From the NCBI GenBank assembly GCA_030428615.1, contig JAUIDN010000006.1:1-64000 (forward strand): 64,000 bases of DNA. The letters run 5' to 3'. Source of the stretch: Alphaproteobacteria bacterium (GTDB lineage Bacteria; Pseudomonadota; Alphaproteobacteria; Sphingomonadales; Emcibacteraceae). The notes beneath the pieces were generated by a model that saw only the letters and a program-made list of their open reading frames with translations, did no database searches and was not told the origin of the DNA. Positions 15,921 through 25,469 of the stretch are shown here, piece after piece (positions within the stretch are counted from its first letter, which is position 1; the number at the start of each line of letters is the position of its first letter). A program made the position numbers and the translations under genes.

Positions 15921-17555
15921 CTACTTGCTCAATCTCAAATCAGCCAAGTCATTGGCGATCGCTTCAAACGCACCATCAAGTTCATCCGCATCTGGTGCAT
16001 GGAAATACTTCCCTGAGTCAGTTGCACATCCTTCATAAAGACTTTGCAGCGTCGAGCTGGTCGCTCCGCTTCCAAAAGTGATTGTGTAAATGGTTATACC
16101 CATACCTTTCATTGCCGAGCAAACATAAGCGAGACGTTTATTAATAGCCGTCGTAGTGGCATTTTGATATGTAGCGCCATCTAGACGCCCCTCATCACGA
16201 ATTCCGTATGCGGAATAATCACCGTTATATAGTCGATCATTACCAAAGTCTTCATCATCCCAGTCATAAACACCATTACAACCAGGACAGTTTCCGTCAC
16301 CGTCATCATCCCAATTATCATCATTGTCGTTGCTGCGGTCACGTTCATCGTAATATTTATTGTTTTTCCCGGAAGAAATAATCCAATTTTCGCCATCGGT
16401 CATAAGCACAGCTGCTTTGACCATTTGGTCATCGTCATAGGCAATATCATTAAAAAATGGTGATCCCGTGTGTAACATACGCCATCCCCAGATCATGCCG
16501 ATATTGGCAATGGTACCGCCACGGTTATAGCTGTAATAAAGACTATCAATATAAGTGGTGAGATCTGCTTTTGTTGAGCTGAAATCCATAACTGGCGCCG
16601 GGCAGTTAATATTTGGACCACCATCATGATTGGTGCTTTCGCCATAACCACCAGCACGTTGATAATCAGGTGCCGGCCAATCCTCACCGTTCGGGCCGGA
16701 CAAATCGGAAAGATCATAAACATTGTCATAATGCGGACGCCACAAAAACGGCACCCAATCTTCACCCTCGTGCTCCACTTTTACGTCATAAGCATTCGAC
16801 GCACTAAGGTCACTAGTGGTGCTGCGTGCTTCAACACATCCATTCCACTTATCCAATGCTGTTGCATGATATGTATAACTTGCCGGAACGGTCGAGGTGT
16901 CTATATAACTTGAATCAAGTAAATGCCCTACATTCACTGTCGTCACATAAGGTACAACAGCAATTTCAAGTTTGTCATTTGTGGCGTCATCACCAAAAAG
17001 GTTATTGACGAGCGCCTTCGCTGACGATTTAAGTGCATTAATCCGTGTTGTTCCACTATCACTCGAACGCATGGACCCCGTATTATCAAGCACCATGACA
17101 AGCTGTAGACCGGTTTGTTTACTTGTGGTTTCCGCGCTCGCCGCAACATCGACGGTATCAAAACCGAATACACGCATAAATACGGTACTCACCTCCGCGG
17201 ACGTTGATACGTCCAACGTTTTTGTTGCTGTGTCCACTTCAGTAATCACAAGCGGGTCAACCGTCCCATCCATGAAAGTAGAATCAAAATTACTATCAAA
17301 AAATGCCTGAATTTCAGCGTCTCGTGATGCAGAATGAAATGCCTTTGCCCCGGCAAGGGCCGCAGCGTCCAATGCTCCCGAAAGCTGCGCTCTATATAGA
17401 TACGCCCGACCAAGATCAACACCAACGCCCAACATTCCAACAAATACAGTGCCCGCTAAAGCGGTTTGAACAAGTATACTTCCTTTCTGATTTTTTATCA
17501 GATTGGAATATTTAAGTTTTGTCTTTGAAAATAATCGGTTTAACATCAGTCCCAC
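15921..17555 (-). CDS. TadG-like pilus protein with von Willebrand A domain
   Basis: A 544-residue protein. A TadG-type N-terminal segment (about 22-60; KGSILVQTALAGTVFVGMLG, then LDAAALAGAKAF) anchors it. A VWA domain begins near 150 with the MIDAS motif DNTGSM and LMTDGEN further on. Between strands lies a very acidic insertion (about 395-435; DNDDNWDDDGDGNCPGC followed by more Asp) that resembles calcium-binding repeats with a CxxC pair. Such proteins act at the cell surface in Tad pilus assembly or adhesion. A GTG at 17555 and an ATG at 17546 are both possible starts. It is transcribed against the TadE/TadF pair. Confidence 0.85.
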   Translation of the reverse strand: MGLMLNRLFSKTKLKYSNLIKNQKGSILVQTALAGTVFVGMLGVGVDLGRAYLYRAQLSGALDAAALAGAKAFHSASRDAEIQAFFDSNFDSTFMDGTVDPLVITEVDTATKTLDVSTSAEVSTVFMRVFGFDTVDVAASAETTSKQTGLQLVMVLDNTGSMRSSDSGTTRINALKSSAKALVNNLFGDDATNDKLEIAVVPYVTTVNVGHLLDSSYIDTSTVPASYTYHATALDKWNGCVEARSTTSDLSASNAYDVKVEHEGEDWVPFLWRPHYDNVYDLSDLSGPNGEDWPAPDYQRAGGYGESTNHDGGPNINCPAPVMDFSSTKADLTTYIDSLYYSYNRGGTIANIGMIWGWRMLHTGSPFFNDIAYDDDQMVKAAVLMTDGENWIISSGKNNKYYDERDRSNDNDDNWDDDGDGNCPGCNGVYDWDDEDFGNDRLYNGDYSAYGIRDEGRLDGATYQNATTTAINKRLAYVCSAMKGMGITIYTITFGSGATSSTLQSLYEGCATDSGKYFHAPDADELDGAFEAIANDLADLRLSK

Positions 17556-17686
17556 CAGAGTTGTTTCAATATGGGGGAAAGTATAAAATTAAATCATTAA
17601 TCAATGACTAATTAAACCGTCAATTTAGTCTAAAAATTTACTCAATTTCTGGCAAAAATATGGGGTTTTATGCGACTGAAAATCGC

Positions 17687-18682
17687 CTACTGTGCTTCAT
17701 AAACACCTCGGGCAACGGCCCGTGCCATTACATCCGCAGCGGCAGCGCCAATTTCACTAAGACGTCTTGACCGGGTCGGTCCTTCCGGTATTTCTTTTGT
17801 CCCGCTGGATATGCAGAATATAGTATCCCCGTCTGAAAGCGTATGCACCGGGCGTATGGCCCGCGCAAACCCGTCATGCGCCATCATGGCAATCCGCTTG
17901 CATTCGGCGGATGTAAGCTTCGCCGATGTGGCAATTACACCAATTGTTGTATTGGTTCCCGGTCGCGAACCACCCATTTTCCCATCATCCGGCAACGGCT
18001 TTATCGCCGGTTCCTGATCCGGGTTTGCCTTTTGCCCGCCAAGTTCACCACCGATGGCAAATGGCTGCGCCCAGAATGTCTTGCCGTCTGGCATATATAC
18101 GCTTCCAACACTGTTCACCGCCACAAGCGCCCCGACCATAAGCCCGCCACCCATATCAAGCGACGCAGAGCCCAATCCGCCTTCCTTATTCCCCGAACGC
18201 GCACCAAGACCCGCACCCGAATTACCAAGTGGAAATGCCCCGCCATTTCGCTTTTGTGCATCTGAAAGCGCGGCAATTCCCAGATCATGATAGGGCGTAT
18301 CAACGCCCCAATCCTTGTTCCCGCCATTAACCAGATCAAAAAGAATAGCCCCGACCACAATCGGCACAGCAGGCATTGTTTCCGTGAATTTCAAGCCGAC
18401 ATTCTGCGTCGATAACACCTTCGCGACCCCGTCCCCGGCGGCAAGGCCAAAAACACTTCCCCCCGAAAGCACAACCGCATCCGCACGCCCGACCAGATTT
18501 TCCGGGCTCAGCACCTCCACATCCCGAAGGCCCGGCCCCCCGCCGCGCACATCAACACCGCCGGTCACCGAATTGGGGCAATAAAGCACGGTTGTTCCCG
18601 TGCGTACACCTTGGTCTTCTGCGTTTCCGACACTGATTCCTTCAACATCGGTGATTAAATTCTGCGGCCCCGGTTTGAACAT
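17687..18682 (-). CDS. P1 family aminopeptidase (DmpA/BapA-like, self-processing)
   Basis: A 331-residue Ntn-hydrolase-like enzyme of family P1/S58. It starts with the family motif LITDVEGISVGNAED and has the glycine-rich blocks VRGGGPGLRD and SGGSVFGLAAGDGV. The autocleavage site is probably Asn244-Thr245 in GTNTTIGVIATSA, leaving a Thr nucleophile. These enzymes release N-terminal residues from peptides, amides or beta-peptides. It has no signal peptide. AAGGA precedes the ATG. It is the last gene of a ten-gene same-strand group, 33 bases after the GFA gene, which suggests intracellular hydrolysis of an imported substrate. Confidence 0.9.
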   Translation of the reverse strand: MFKPGPQNLITDVEGISVGNAEDQGVRTGTTVLYCPNSVTGGVDVRGGGPGLRDVEVLSPENLVGRADAVVLSGGSVFGLAAGDGVAKVLSTQNVGLKFTETMPAVPIVVGAILFDLVNGGNKDWGVDTPYHDLGIAALSDAQKRNGGAFPLGNSGAGLGARSGNKEGGLGSASLDMGGGLMVGALVAVNSVGSVYMPDGKTFWAQPFAIGGELGGQKANPDQEPAIKPLPDDGKMGGSRPGTNTTIGVIATSAKLTSAECKRIAMMAHDGFARAIRPVHTLSDGDTIFCISSGTKEIPEGPTRSRRLSEIGAAAADVMARAVARGVYEAQ

Positions 18683-18715
18683 GCTTTTATCCTTTTTTGT
18701 TTATTTTAAAGCCAC

Positions 18716-19126
18716 TTATTCCCTAAATCCATCAAATTTTTCAATGCCGCCCATGTGATCAAACCATTCATGGCGTTCGGGCCAAAAAATGATTTGTTTC
18801 TGTCCTGTATTTTTCGGCGCAGTCTCCAACGATCCCGCCGGAACAATCAGCCAGGTGCGACTGTGGTTGACATAAGGAACATTGCATCCGCAATTTGAAC
18901 AAAACACGGTTCTTATTTCCCGGCCCGGCACATCATATTGCTTAATCAGCTCCTTACCGCTCAGCCATTCAATATTACCCGGCGCCGTTTTCAGATTGGC
19001 TGCATACGCCGCCCCGGTGGTTTTATGGCATTGTTCACAGTGGCAGAAATTAAATGCCTGAAAATCATCCCTGATTTTGAATGTCACTGCGCCACACAAG
19101 CAACTACCCTTAATTTTATTTGTCAT
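18716..19126 (-). CDS. GFA/CENP-V-fold zinc protein
   Basis: About 136 residues from the ATG at 19126, which has AGGGA 8 bases upstream. An upstream ATG at 19168 would overlap the sulfatase gene. The zinc ligands follow the GFA pattern: CLCG near the start, FCHCEQC at about 30, and FCSNCGC at about 75. The founding member was thought to help glutathione add to formaldehyde, but most family members have no proven reaction. Its place beside SDR, ALDH and sulfatase genes suggests a role in handling an aldehyde or in metal-dependent breakdown. Confidence 0.88.
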   Translation of the reverse strand: MTNKIKGSCLCGAVTFKIRDDFQAFNFCHCEQCHKTTGAAYAANLKTAPGNIEWLSGKELIKQYDVPGREIRTVFCSNCGCNVPYVNHSRTWLIVPAGSLETAPKNTGQKQIIFWPERHEWFDHMGGIEKFDGFRE

Positions 19127-19142
19127 TTTTTCAATCCCTAAA

Positions 19143-20729
19143 TTATGAATCCCGCATCGTTTCTTCAATCAAAGCTTTCATTTGTCGCACCACATCCGGG
19201 AAGTGGTTATACACATTTGTTGTTTGGTATGGGTCATTTTCAAGGTTATAAAGCTGTGCGGGCGGGGCGCCGGCGCGGATTTTCCCGTTTTCAATGTCGC
19301 TGTTTTCCTGACTTGTGAAACCAACCGCCGCGGCCCCAGCAAACATATGCTGCCCGATGCGCGTACCACCAAAGCCGCCTTCGTCCTGCGCGCCGATATA
19401 AACCCATTTACCGCTGCGGATGGTCAGGTGTGTTTTTTGAAACGGACTGATCACAAGGCTTTCCCGGATCGGTTTATCGCCTTCAATCCCCTTAAACGCG
19501 TTAATCATGTTGACGCTGTCGGGCCCTTCATCATCCAACAAATCGCGGGCGACAATATCCGCGAGCGTGGCCAGCATATCCACATTGGAAATCAGTTCAT
19601 CAGATTTCTTACCCGCTGGCGCAACACCAGGCCAGCGGACAATAAACGGCACCCGATGTCCCCCTTCCCATGCGCCGAACTTCATTCCCAGAAGCTTGCC
19701 GTTTAAACGGTGGCCCGCTTCCCATGCGGTCTGGCCGCCGCGGTTGAACATGCCGCCATTGTCGCTTGTAAAAATAAGCAGGGTATTATCGACAAGGCCT
19801 TCTTCTTCCAGTGCTTTTGTAATTTCCCCCACCATCCAGTCAAGCTCATGGATTGAATCGCCATACGGTCCCGCATCACTTGATGCAATGAACTGCGGCG
19901 CAGGGGTAAAAGGATGATGAATATTTGTTGTCGCGAAATAAAGGAAAAATGGTCCTTCTCTGTTTTCCCGGATCCAATTGATGGCGCGGTTCTTTAAATT
20001 GGTGCCGATTTCGCGGTCTTTATAAAGCGCGTGGGCCGCTTCGCCGCCGCCAATGGCGTCCAGTTCAAATTTTTCATCAAATTCCCGCGCCGTTGACATT
20101 TTGCCATATACAAGCGGGTCTTCGGGGACAAGGCCGACCACATGATGATTTTCCACATACACAAACGGTGGGTGGCTGTTTAAGACCGGAACGCCGTAAT
20201 AATAATCAAACCCAAGCTCAAGCGGTCCCGGCTTCAGTGGTTTGTTCCAATCAAGCAGTTCTTCCCGTCTACCAAAGCCAAGATGCCACTTTCCGATAAT
20301 CGCGGTTTTATAGCCCGCTTCTTTCATTAATCGGGCAATTGTCATCTGGTCTGTGTCAATGGAAAGCGGTTCCTTCAACATCAACGGTCCCCAAAGATGT
20401 TCCTGCCGGGCCGGATACTGCCCGGTCATCAACCCATAACGGGATGGCGAACAGACCGCGGAGGCAGAATGGGCATCGGTAAAGCTGATCCCCTGTTCCG
20501 CGATTTTATCTATATTCGGAGTTCGGACCTTGGTCGCGCCATATGAACTTAAATCACCGTAGCCGATATCATCGGCATTGATGATAATTACATTGGGCCT
20601 TTCTAATGTGGACGTTTGCGCTATTGCATGATGTGAAATCACCCCAAAAGCGATTAATAACAATGATTTAAGTAAAAAATATCCAATATGGGAAATTATA
20701 TTTTTGCCTTCTCTTGATAATATCATCAA
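19143..20729 (-). CDS. Exported type I sulfatase
   Basis: A 528-residue arylsulfatase-family enzyme with a signal peptide (about 1-38). Metal-binding Asp53-Asp54 is in NADDIGYGD, and the formylglycine motif CSPSR has Cys93. Further family blocks are GKWHLG, TSDNGG and a C-terminal LYNLENDPYQTTN. A formylglycine-generating enzyme is needed and is not in the window. It should hydrolyse a sulfate ester in the periplasm. It has a good GAGGA before the ATG and lies 67 bases after the SDR gene in the catabolic group. Confidence 0.93.
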   Translation of the reverse strand: MMILSREGKNIISHIGYFLLKSLLLIAFGVISHHAIAQTSTLERPNVIIINADDIGYGDLSSYGATKVRTPNIDKIAEQGISFTDAHSASAVCSPSRYGLMTGQYPARQEHLWGPLMLKEPLSIDTDQMTIARLMKEAGYKTAIIGKWHLGFGRREELLDWNKPLKPGPLELGFDYYYGVPVLNSHPPFVYVENHHVVGLVPEDPLVYGKMSTAREFDEKFELDAIGGGEAAHALYKDREIGTNLKNRAINWIRENREGPFFLYFATTNIHHPFTPAPQFIASSDAGPYGDSIHELDWMVGEITKALEEEGLVDNTLLIFTSDNGGMFNRGGQTAWEAGHRLNGKLLGMKFGAWEGGHRVPFIVRWPGVAPAGKKSDELISNVDMLATLADIVARDLLDDEGPDSVNMINAFKGIEGDKPIRESLVISPFQKTHLTIRSGKWVYIGAQDEGGFGGTRIGQHMFAGAAAVGFTSQENSDIENGKIRAGAPPAQLYNLENDPYQTTNVYNHFPDVVRQMKALIEETMRDS

Positions 20730-20796
20730 ATATCCTCCCCTGAATTTGTTTTATGTTATGACTACAATAGTATCCCCATTTATTTAAAAACGAATT

Positions 20797-21555
20797 CTAA
20801 ATACACCGTCCTCCATCAACTTCCATGGCAACCCCGGTGACCATACCCGCCTCATCGGAACAAAGGAAGCATGCCGCATTACCCATATCATCCGGCGTTG
20901 AAAAACGGCCAATCGGAATGGTGGACAGGAATTTTTCCCTTATCTCCGGTGTGTCTTCACCCATAAATGTTTTTAAAAGAGGCGTTTCCCCCGCCACGGG
21001 ATTAATGGCGTTTACCCGGATACCAAATGGCGCGAGCTCAACCGCCATGCCGCGTGTTGCCGTGATCATCCATCCTTTTGACGCGTTATACCAGGTCAGA
21101 TTTGGTCTTGGGCTAACCCCACCGGTACTCGCAACATTTAATATCGCGCCTGAACCCGCCTTTTTCATGATTGGGACTATATGATGCGCTGTGTGGTACA
21201 CAGACTTGGCATTAACGTTAAAAATACGGTCAAAATCACTTTCGGATAACTGATCAAGCGGTTGTGGGATATGGCCGATCCCGGCGTTATTGACCAGAAT
21301 ATCAATTTTCCCGTATTTTTCCATCACATGATCCACCATGTCACCAACGCTTTTTCCGTCAGAAACATCCACTTCGCGGGAAACGACGCCATCACCAAGC
21401 TCACCGGACAGTTCCGCGGCAAGCTTGCCATTCAAATCAGCGATAATTACTTTTGCGCCTTCAGCGGAAAATTTACGCACGATCCCTGCGCCAAAACCGG
21501 AAGCGCCACCTGTTACAATTGCTATTTTTTCGTTTAATCGCATAATATTATACAT
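20797..21555 (-). CDS. SDR family oxidoreductase
   Basis: A 252-residue classical short-chain dehydrogenase. The NAD(P) loop is TGGASGFGAG (15-24), an acidic Asp40 after strand 2 suggests preference for NAD(H), NNAG is at 89-92, and the catalytic set is Ser143, Tyr156 and Lys160. The C terminus GVAMEVDGGRCI is typical. It oxidises or reduces an alcohol/ketone. It sits 18 bases downstream of the ALDH gene, which suggests a two-step alcohol-aldehyde-acid oxidation. An ATG at 21543 is an alternative start. Confidence 0.92.
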   Translation of the reverse strand: MYNIMRLNEKIAIVTGGASGFGAGIVRKFSAEGAKVIIADLNGKLAAELSGELGDGVVSREVDVSDGKSVGDMVDHVMEKYGKIDILVNNAGIGHIPQPLDQLSESDFDRIFNVNAKSVYHTAHHIVPIMKKAGSGAILNVASTGGVSPRPNLTWYNASKGWMITATRGMAVELAPFGIRVNAINPVAGETPLLKTFMGEDTPEIREKFLSTIPIGRFSTPDDMGNAACFLCSDEAGMVTGVAMEVDGGRCI

Positions 21556-21573
21556 CTTTCTTAAATTATTACT

Positions 21574-23025
21574 TTAATCATGTTTGGCCGCAACCGTTTT
21601 GAGCACGGAAAAACCGTAGAGGGCTTCAAACCCCTTTTCACGTCCAAAGCCTGATTTACCCACACCGCCGAACGGTAATTCCACACCGCCGCCCGCGCCG
21701 TAATTGTTGATGAATATCTGTCCCGCCTTAACCGCTTTGGCCATGCGCATCTGCCGCGCTCCGTTTTCCGTCCAGATGCCGGTAACAAGACCGTATTCGG
21801 TCCCATTGGCTATTTTTATAGCTTCTGCTTCGCTCTCAAAAGGGATTACCACCTGTACCGGGCCGAAGATCTCTTCCTGCGCCAATTTGCTGTCCGGTGG
21901 CACATCACGGAATAATGTCGGCTTCACATAGCAGCCTTTTTCAGGCAGATTATCAACCAATATCCCCTGCGCCGCGATGGTTAGGCCGCTTTGCGTTCCC
22001 GCATTGATATATCGATCAACGATGTCTTTTTGTTTGGCACTGACCAGTGGCCCGACATCAAGATCGTCTGTTGATGGACCCACTTTGAGCGCGGAAATTT
22101 TTTCAGCCATACGGTTGATCACTTCTTCGTAAATACCGCGCTGAACCATAATCCGTGATCCGGCGGAACATGTCTGCCCTGCGTTCTGAATACCGGCATT
22201 AACCAAAAACGGTATCGCCGCATCAAGGTCAGCATCATCAAAAACAATCTGCGGGGATTTTCCGCCCAGCTCCAGTGTCACGGGCACAATATTCTCGGCT
22301 GCCGCCTTCTGTATTTCCTTACCGATCCCCACAGACCCGGTAAAGGAAATATGATCCACATCCGGGTGGCTTGCAAGTGCGGCCCCCGCTTCAGCGCCAA
22401 CACCGCTAACAACATTAAGGACCCCTTTGGGCAGACCGGCTTCTTCGGCAATCCGCGCAAATAAAAGTGCGGTCAGCCCCGCATCTTCCGCCGGTTTTAA
22501 TACACATGTATTTCCCATGGCGAGCGCGCCGCCAATACAACGACCGGCAATCTGCATCGGGTAGTTCCACGGGATAATATGCCCGGTTACACCATGTGGT
22601 TCACGTAATGTATATACGGTATATCCATCAAGATACGGAATGGTGTGGCCCATCACTTTGTCGGCGGCGCCCCCATAAAATTCCATATAACGCGCCATGG
22701 CAATGGCGTCCGCCCGTGCCTGTTTAACCGGTTTTCCCACATCCCTTGTCTCCAGCGCGGTTAATTCATCCTCATACTGTTTTAGTTTCTCACCAATTTT
22801 AGTGATGATACGGCCGCGCTCAACAGCGGGCATCCGCCCCCATTCCCCGTCAAGGGCATCACGCGCGGCCTTAACAGCGTCATTGACATCTTTTTTCGAT
22901 CCACGGCCGATTTTGCACATGACTTCACCTGTTGAAGGATTGATTACTTCAAGCGTTGCGCCATTTTCCGCCTTCCGCCATGAGCCACCGATTAATATTT
23001 CTTCGGTATTAAAAGATATTTTCAT
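21574..23025 (-). CDS. NAD(P)-dependent aldehyde dehydrogenase
   Basis: About 483 residues from the ATG at 23025, favoured over 23049 by AAGGGA upstream. The catalytic Glu252 is in LELGGKSPQ and Cys286 in GQTCSAGSR. The NAD-binding block IPWNYPMQ and the C-terminal FGGVGKSGFGREKG are present. The fold and length match betaine/aldehyde dehydrogenases. It oxidises an aldehyde to its acid. It overlaps the end of the ABC ATPase gene by 17 bases, so it is translationally linked to the transporter. Confidence 0.95.
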   Translation of the reverse strand: MKISFNTEEILIGGSWRKAENGATLEVINPSTGEVMCKIGRGSKKDVNDAVKAARDALDGEWGRMPAVERGRIITKIGEKLKQYEDELTALETRDVGKPVKQARADAIAMARYMEFYGGAADKVMGHTIPYLDGYTVYTLREPHGVTGHIIPWNYPMQIAGRCIGGALAMGNTCVLKPAEDAGLTALLFARIAEEAGLPKGVLNVVSGVGAEAGAALASHPDVDHISFTGSVGIGKEIQKAAAENIVPVTLELGGKSPQIVFDDADLDAAIPFLVNAGIQNAGQTCSAGSRIMVQRGIYEEVINRMAEKISALKVGPSTDDLDVGPLVSAKQKDIVDRYINAGTQSGLTIAAQGILVDNLPEKGCYVKPTLFRDVPPDSKLAQEEIFGPVQVVIPFESEAEAIKIANGTEYGLVTGIWTENGARQMRMAKAVKAGQIFINNYGAGGGVELPFGGVGKSGFGREKGFEALYGFSVLKTVAAKHD

Positions 23026-24622
23026 TTGGGTTTTCCCTTGTTCTGTCAACTGTTTCCGCTGCTATCACTTTATTAATGTCTGGACTGGCATCAAGCAACG
23101 ATTTTGTATAAGGATGTGTGGGCCGAGCAAATATATCTATCGTTCGCCCCTCTTCGACGATTGTGCCGTCTTTCATCACTAAAATCCGATCCGTTATATT
23201 CTTCACAGTCGTCAGGTCGTGTGAAATAAACAGATACGAAATATCAAGTTCTCTTGATAATCTTGATAACAGCTTGAGGATCTGATCACGGATCAGAACA
23301 TCCAGCGCCGATGTTGCCTCATCAAGTAATATTACATCCGGATTGGTAATTAACGCCCGGGCAATCGCTATCCGTTGGCGCTGACCACCGGAAAACTCAT
23401 GCGGGTATTTATCTATATCCGCTTCTGTAAGACCCACCCGAACAAGCATTTCACAAACCTGCTCCCGCGCCTGATCCGGCCTTGGCTGGTCATCAAGAAG
23501 ATAAAATGGCTCCGAAACCAACCGCCCGACCGTATGACGGGGATTAAAACTACCATAAGGGTCCTGAAAAACCACACTGATGTGCCGACGTAGTCTTTTT
23601 TCACCGTTAAATTTTTTCTCCGCAATATAAATCTCACCACCTTGAAAATCCTCGAGCCCCAGAATACAGCGACTGAGGGTTGATTTACCGCAACCACTTT
23701 CCCCGACGAGACCAATATTCTCACCCTTTCTTATCGAAAAACTGACATCATTAACCGCACGAAGCATCTTCTTTCTGCCAATTTGGTAATCCTTACGTAG
23801 CTTTTTGACTTCGAGAATTGTATCTTCACCGTCTTTGATAAATTTTTCTTCGCGTTGTTTTCGTGCGGCAGCAAACAGGGCTTTTGAATATTCATGCTGA
23901 AGATTATCAAAAAATCCCTTCCCACCCCCCTGTTCAATAATGCGGCCATCTTTCATGATAATGATATGATCCGCTACTTCTGCCACAACCGCCAGGTCAT
24001 GACTGATCAGAAGAAGCCCCATATTGTCCTGGTCAACCAGTTTTTTTAGAAGATTAAGGATCTTCGCCTGCGTCGTCACATCAAGCGCTGTTGTCGGCTC
24101 ATCTGCAATCAAAAGAGCCGGCTTTTGCGATATGGCGATTGCGATAACAACCCGTTGCCGCTGACCGCCGGAAAGCTTATGCGGATATGTTGTGAGCGGA
24201 AACCGCTCAACCGGCAATCCCACCCGGGTTAGGGCCAGTTCCGCCCTTTGGCGAACTTCGCCACGGCTTAAGCCGGGTTCGGAAAAGTTTATTGCTTCCA
24301 TTACCTGCGCGCCGATTGTTTCAACAGGGTTTAATGCGCTCATTGGTTCCTGAAACACCATCCCGATATCAGACGCCCGGACCGTGCACATTTCCTTTTC
24401 GCTCATACTGCCGATTTCCTGGTCATTCAACCAGATTGACCCGGTAACATCCGCTCCTTCGGGAAGAAGCCGGATAACGGCCCCGGACGTCATGGATTTA
24501 CCTGACCCGCTTTCCCCGACGATCGCAACAACCTGCCCCCGTTCAACACTCAGGTTCACATCGCGCAGTATTTCAACGCCATGAATGGAAAGGTTTAAAT
24601 TCTGAACATCAAGAAGCGGCAT
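23009..24622 (-). CDS. Peptide-type ABC transporter, fused double ATPase
   Basis: A 537-residue fusion of two ATPase subunits (DppD-DppF type, as in YejF and GsiA). The first half has Walker A GESGSGKS (36-43), signature LSGGQRQR and Walker B LLIADEPTTALD. The second half (about 270-537) has GESGCGKS, FSGGQRQR and VILLDEATSALD. It powers import through the two permeases encoded next. It overlaps the permease gene by 14 bases and the ALDH gene by 17 bases. Confidence 0.95.
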   Translation of the reverse strand: MPLLDVQNLNLSIHGVEILRDVNLSVERGQVVAIVGESGSGKSMTSGAVIRLLPEGADVTGSIWLNDQEIGSMSEKEMCTVRASDIGMVFQEPMSALNPVETIGAQVMEAINFSEPGLSRGEVRQRAELALTRVGLPVERFPLTTYPHKLSGGQRQRVVIAIAISQKPALLIADEPTTALDVTTQAKILNLLKKLVDQDNMGLLLISHDLAVVAEVADHIIIMKDGRIIEQGGGKGFFDNLQHEYSKALFAAARKQREEKFIKDGEDTILEVKKLRKDYQIGRKKMLRAVNDVSFSIRKGENIGLVGESGCGKSTLSRCILGLEDFQGGEIYIAEKKFNGEKRLRRHISVVFQDPYGSFNPRHTVGRLVSEPFYLLDDQPRPDQAREQVCEMLVRVGLTEADIDKYPHEFSGGQRQRIAIARALITNPDVILLDEATSALDVLIRDQILKLLSRLSRELDISYLFISHDLTTVKNITDRILVMKDGTIVEEGRTIDIFARPTHPYTKSLLDASPDINKVIAAETVDRTRENPNENIF

Positions 24623-25469
24623 TTGACGCCTCCATTTCCCTGGCTTTTCGTTGTCGTAATTTTGGGTCCAGAATATCCCGTAGTCCGTCCCCCATCAGGT
24701 TAAGCCCTAAAACCATAGTCACAATAGCGCCGCCGGGAACAAATGCCAGCCACGGCGCAAAAAAGATCATGGTCTGCGCTTCATTCAACATCCGGCCTAG
24801 GCTCGGGTCCGGCGGCTGGGTGCCAAGTCCTACATATGAAAGACTCGCCTCCGCGATGATCGCGATAGAAAACTGGATTGTTGCCTGTACAATCAGAATG
24901 TTGGCAATATTTGGCAAAATATGTTCGAAACTGATCCGCATACTTCCCTTGCCGCAAACGCGCGCCGCCATAATATATTCCCGCGACCAAAGTCCCAACG
25001 CCCCGCCCCGCGTCATCCGTGCAAAAACAGGTATATTGAAAATTCCTATAGCGATGATTGCGTTTATTGCGCCGGGGCCAAACACGGCGGTAATCATAAT
25101 AGCCATTAAAAGTGACGGAAACGCAAATATCAGGTCGTTTCCTCTCATCAGTATCTCATCAATCAGATTGCCGCCATTCATGCGCGCGGCGGCGGCGTAT
25201 AGCCCGAGCGGCACACCAAACAACATGCCAATACCGACTGCTACCAGCGATACCATCACAGCGTTTCTAGCGCCGATCATGATCATTGAAAAAACATCCC
25301 GACCGAAATGATCCGTGCCAAACCAATGATCAATGTTTGGTGCCTGAAATTTATCCGCAATTTCAAGTGCAGTAACATCATATGGTGTCCACACAAGTGA
25401 AAGTAATGCCATGCATAGGAATATTGTGGTCAGTATCGCACCAATTATAAAATTAAGGGGTAGTTTCAT
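24609..25469 (-). CDS. ABC transporter permease, DppC/OppC type
   Basis: A 286-residue inner-membrane protein with an N-terminal helix (about 8-28), the DppC landmark WFGTDHFGRDVFSMIMIGAR (about 50-69) and five more helices. The EAA loop near EHILPNIANILIVQ contacts the ATPase. With the DppB-type protein it forms the import channel for peptides or similar compounds. Its ATG shares one base with the stop of the upstream permease gene (TAATG), a sign of coupled translation. Confidence 0.94.
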   Translation of the reverse strand: MKLPLNFIIGAILTTIFLCMALLSLVWTPYDVTALEIADKFQAPNIDHWFGTDHFGRDVFSMIMIGARNAVMVSLVAVGIGMLFGVPLGLYAAAARMNGGNLIDEILMRGNDLIFAFPSLLMAIMITAVFGPGAINAIIAIGIFNIPVFARMTRGGALGLWSREYIMAARVCGKGSMRISFEHILPNIANILIVQATIQFSIAIIAEASLSYVGLGTQPPDPSLGRMLNEAQTMIFFAPWLAFVPGGAIVTMVLGLNLMGDGLRDILDPKLRQRKAREMEASNAAS

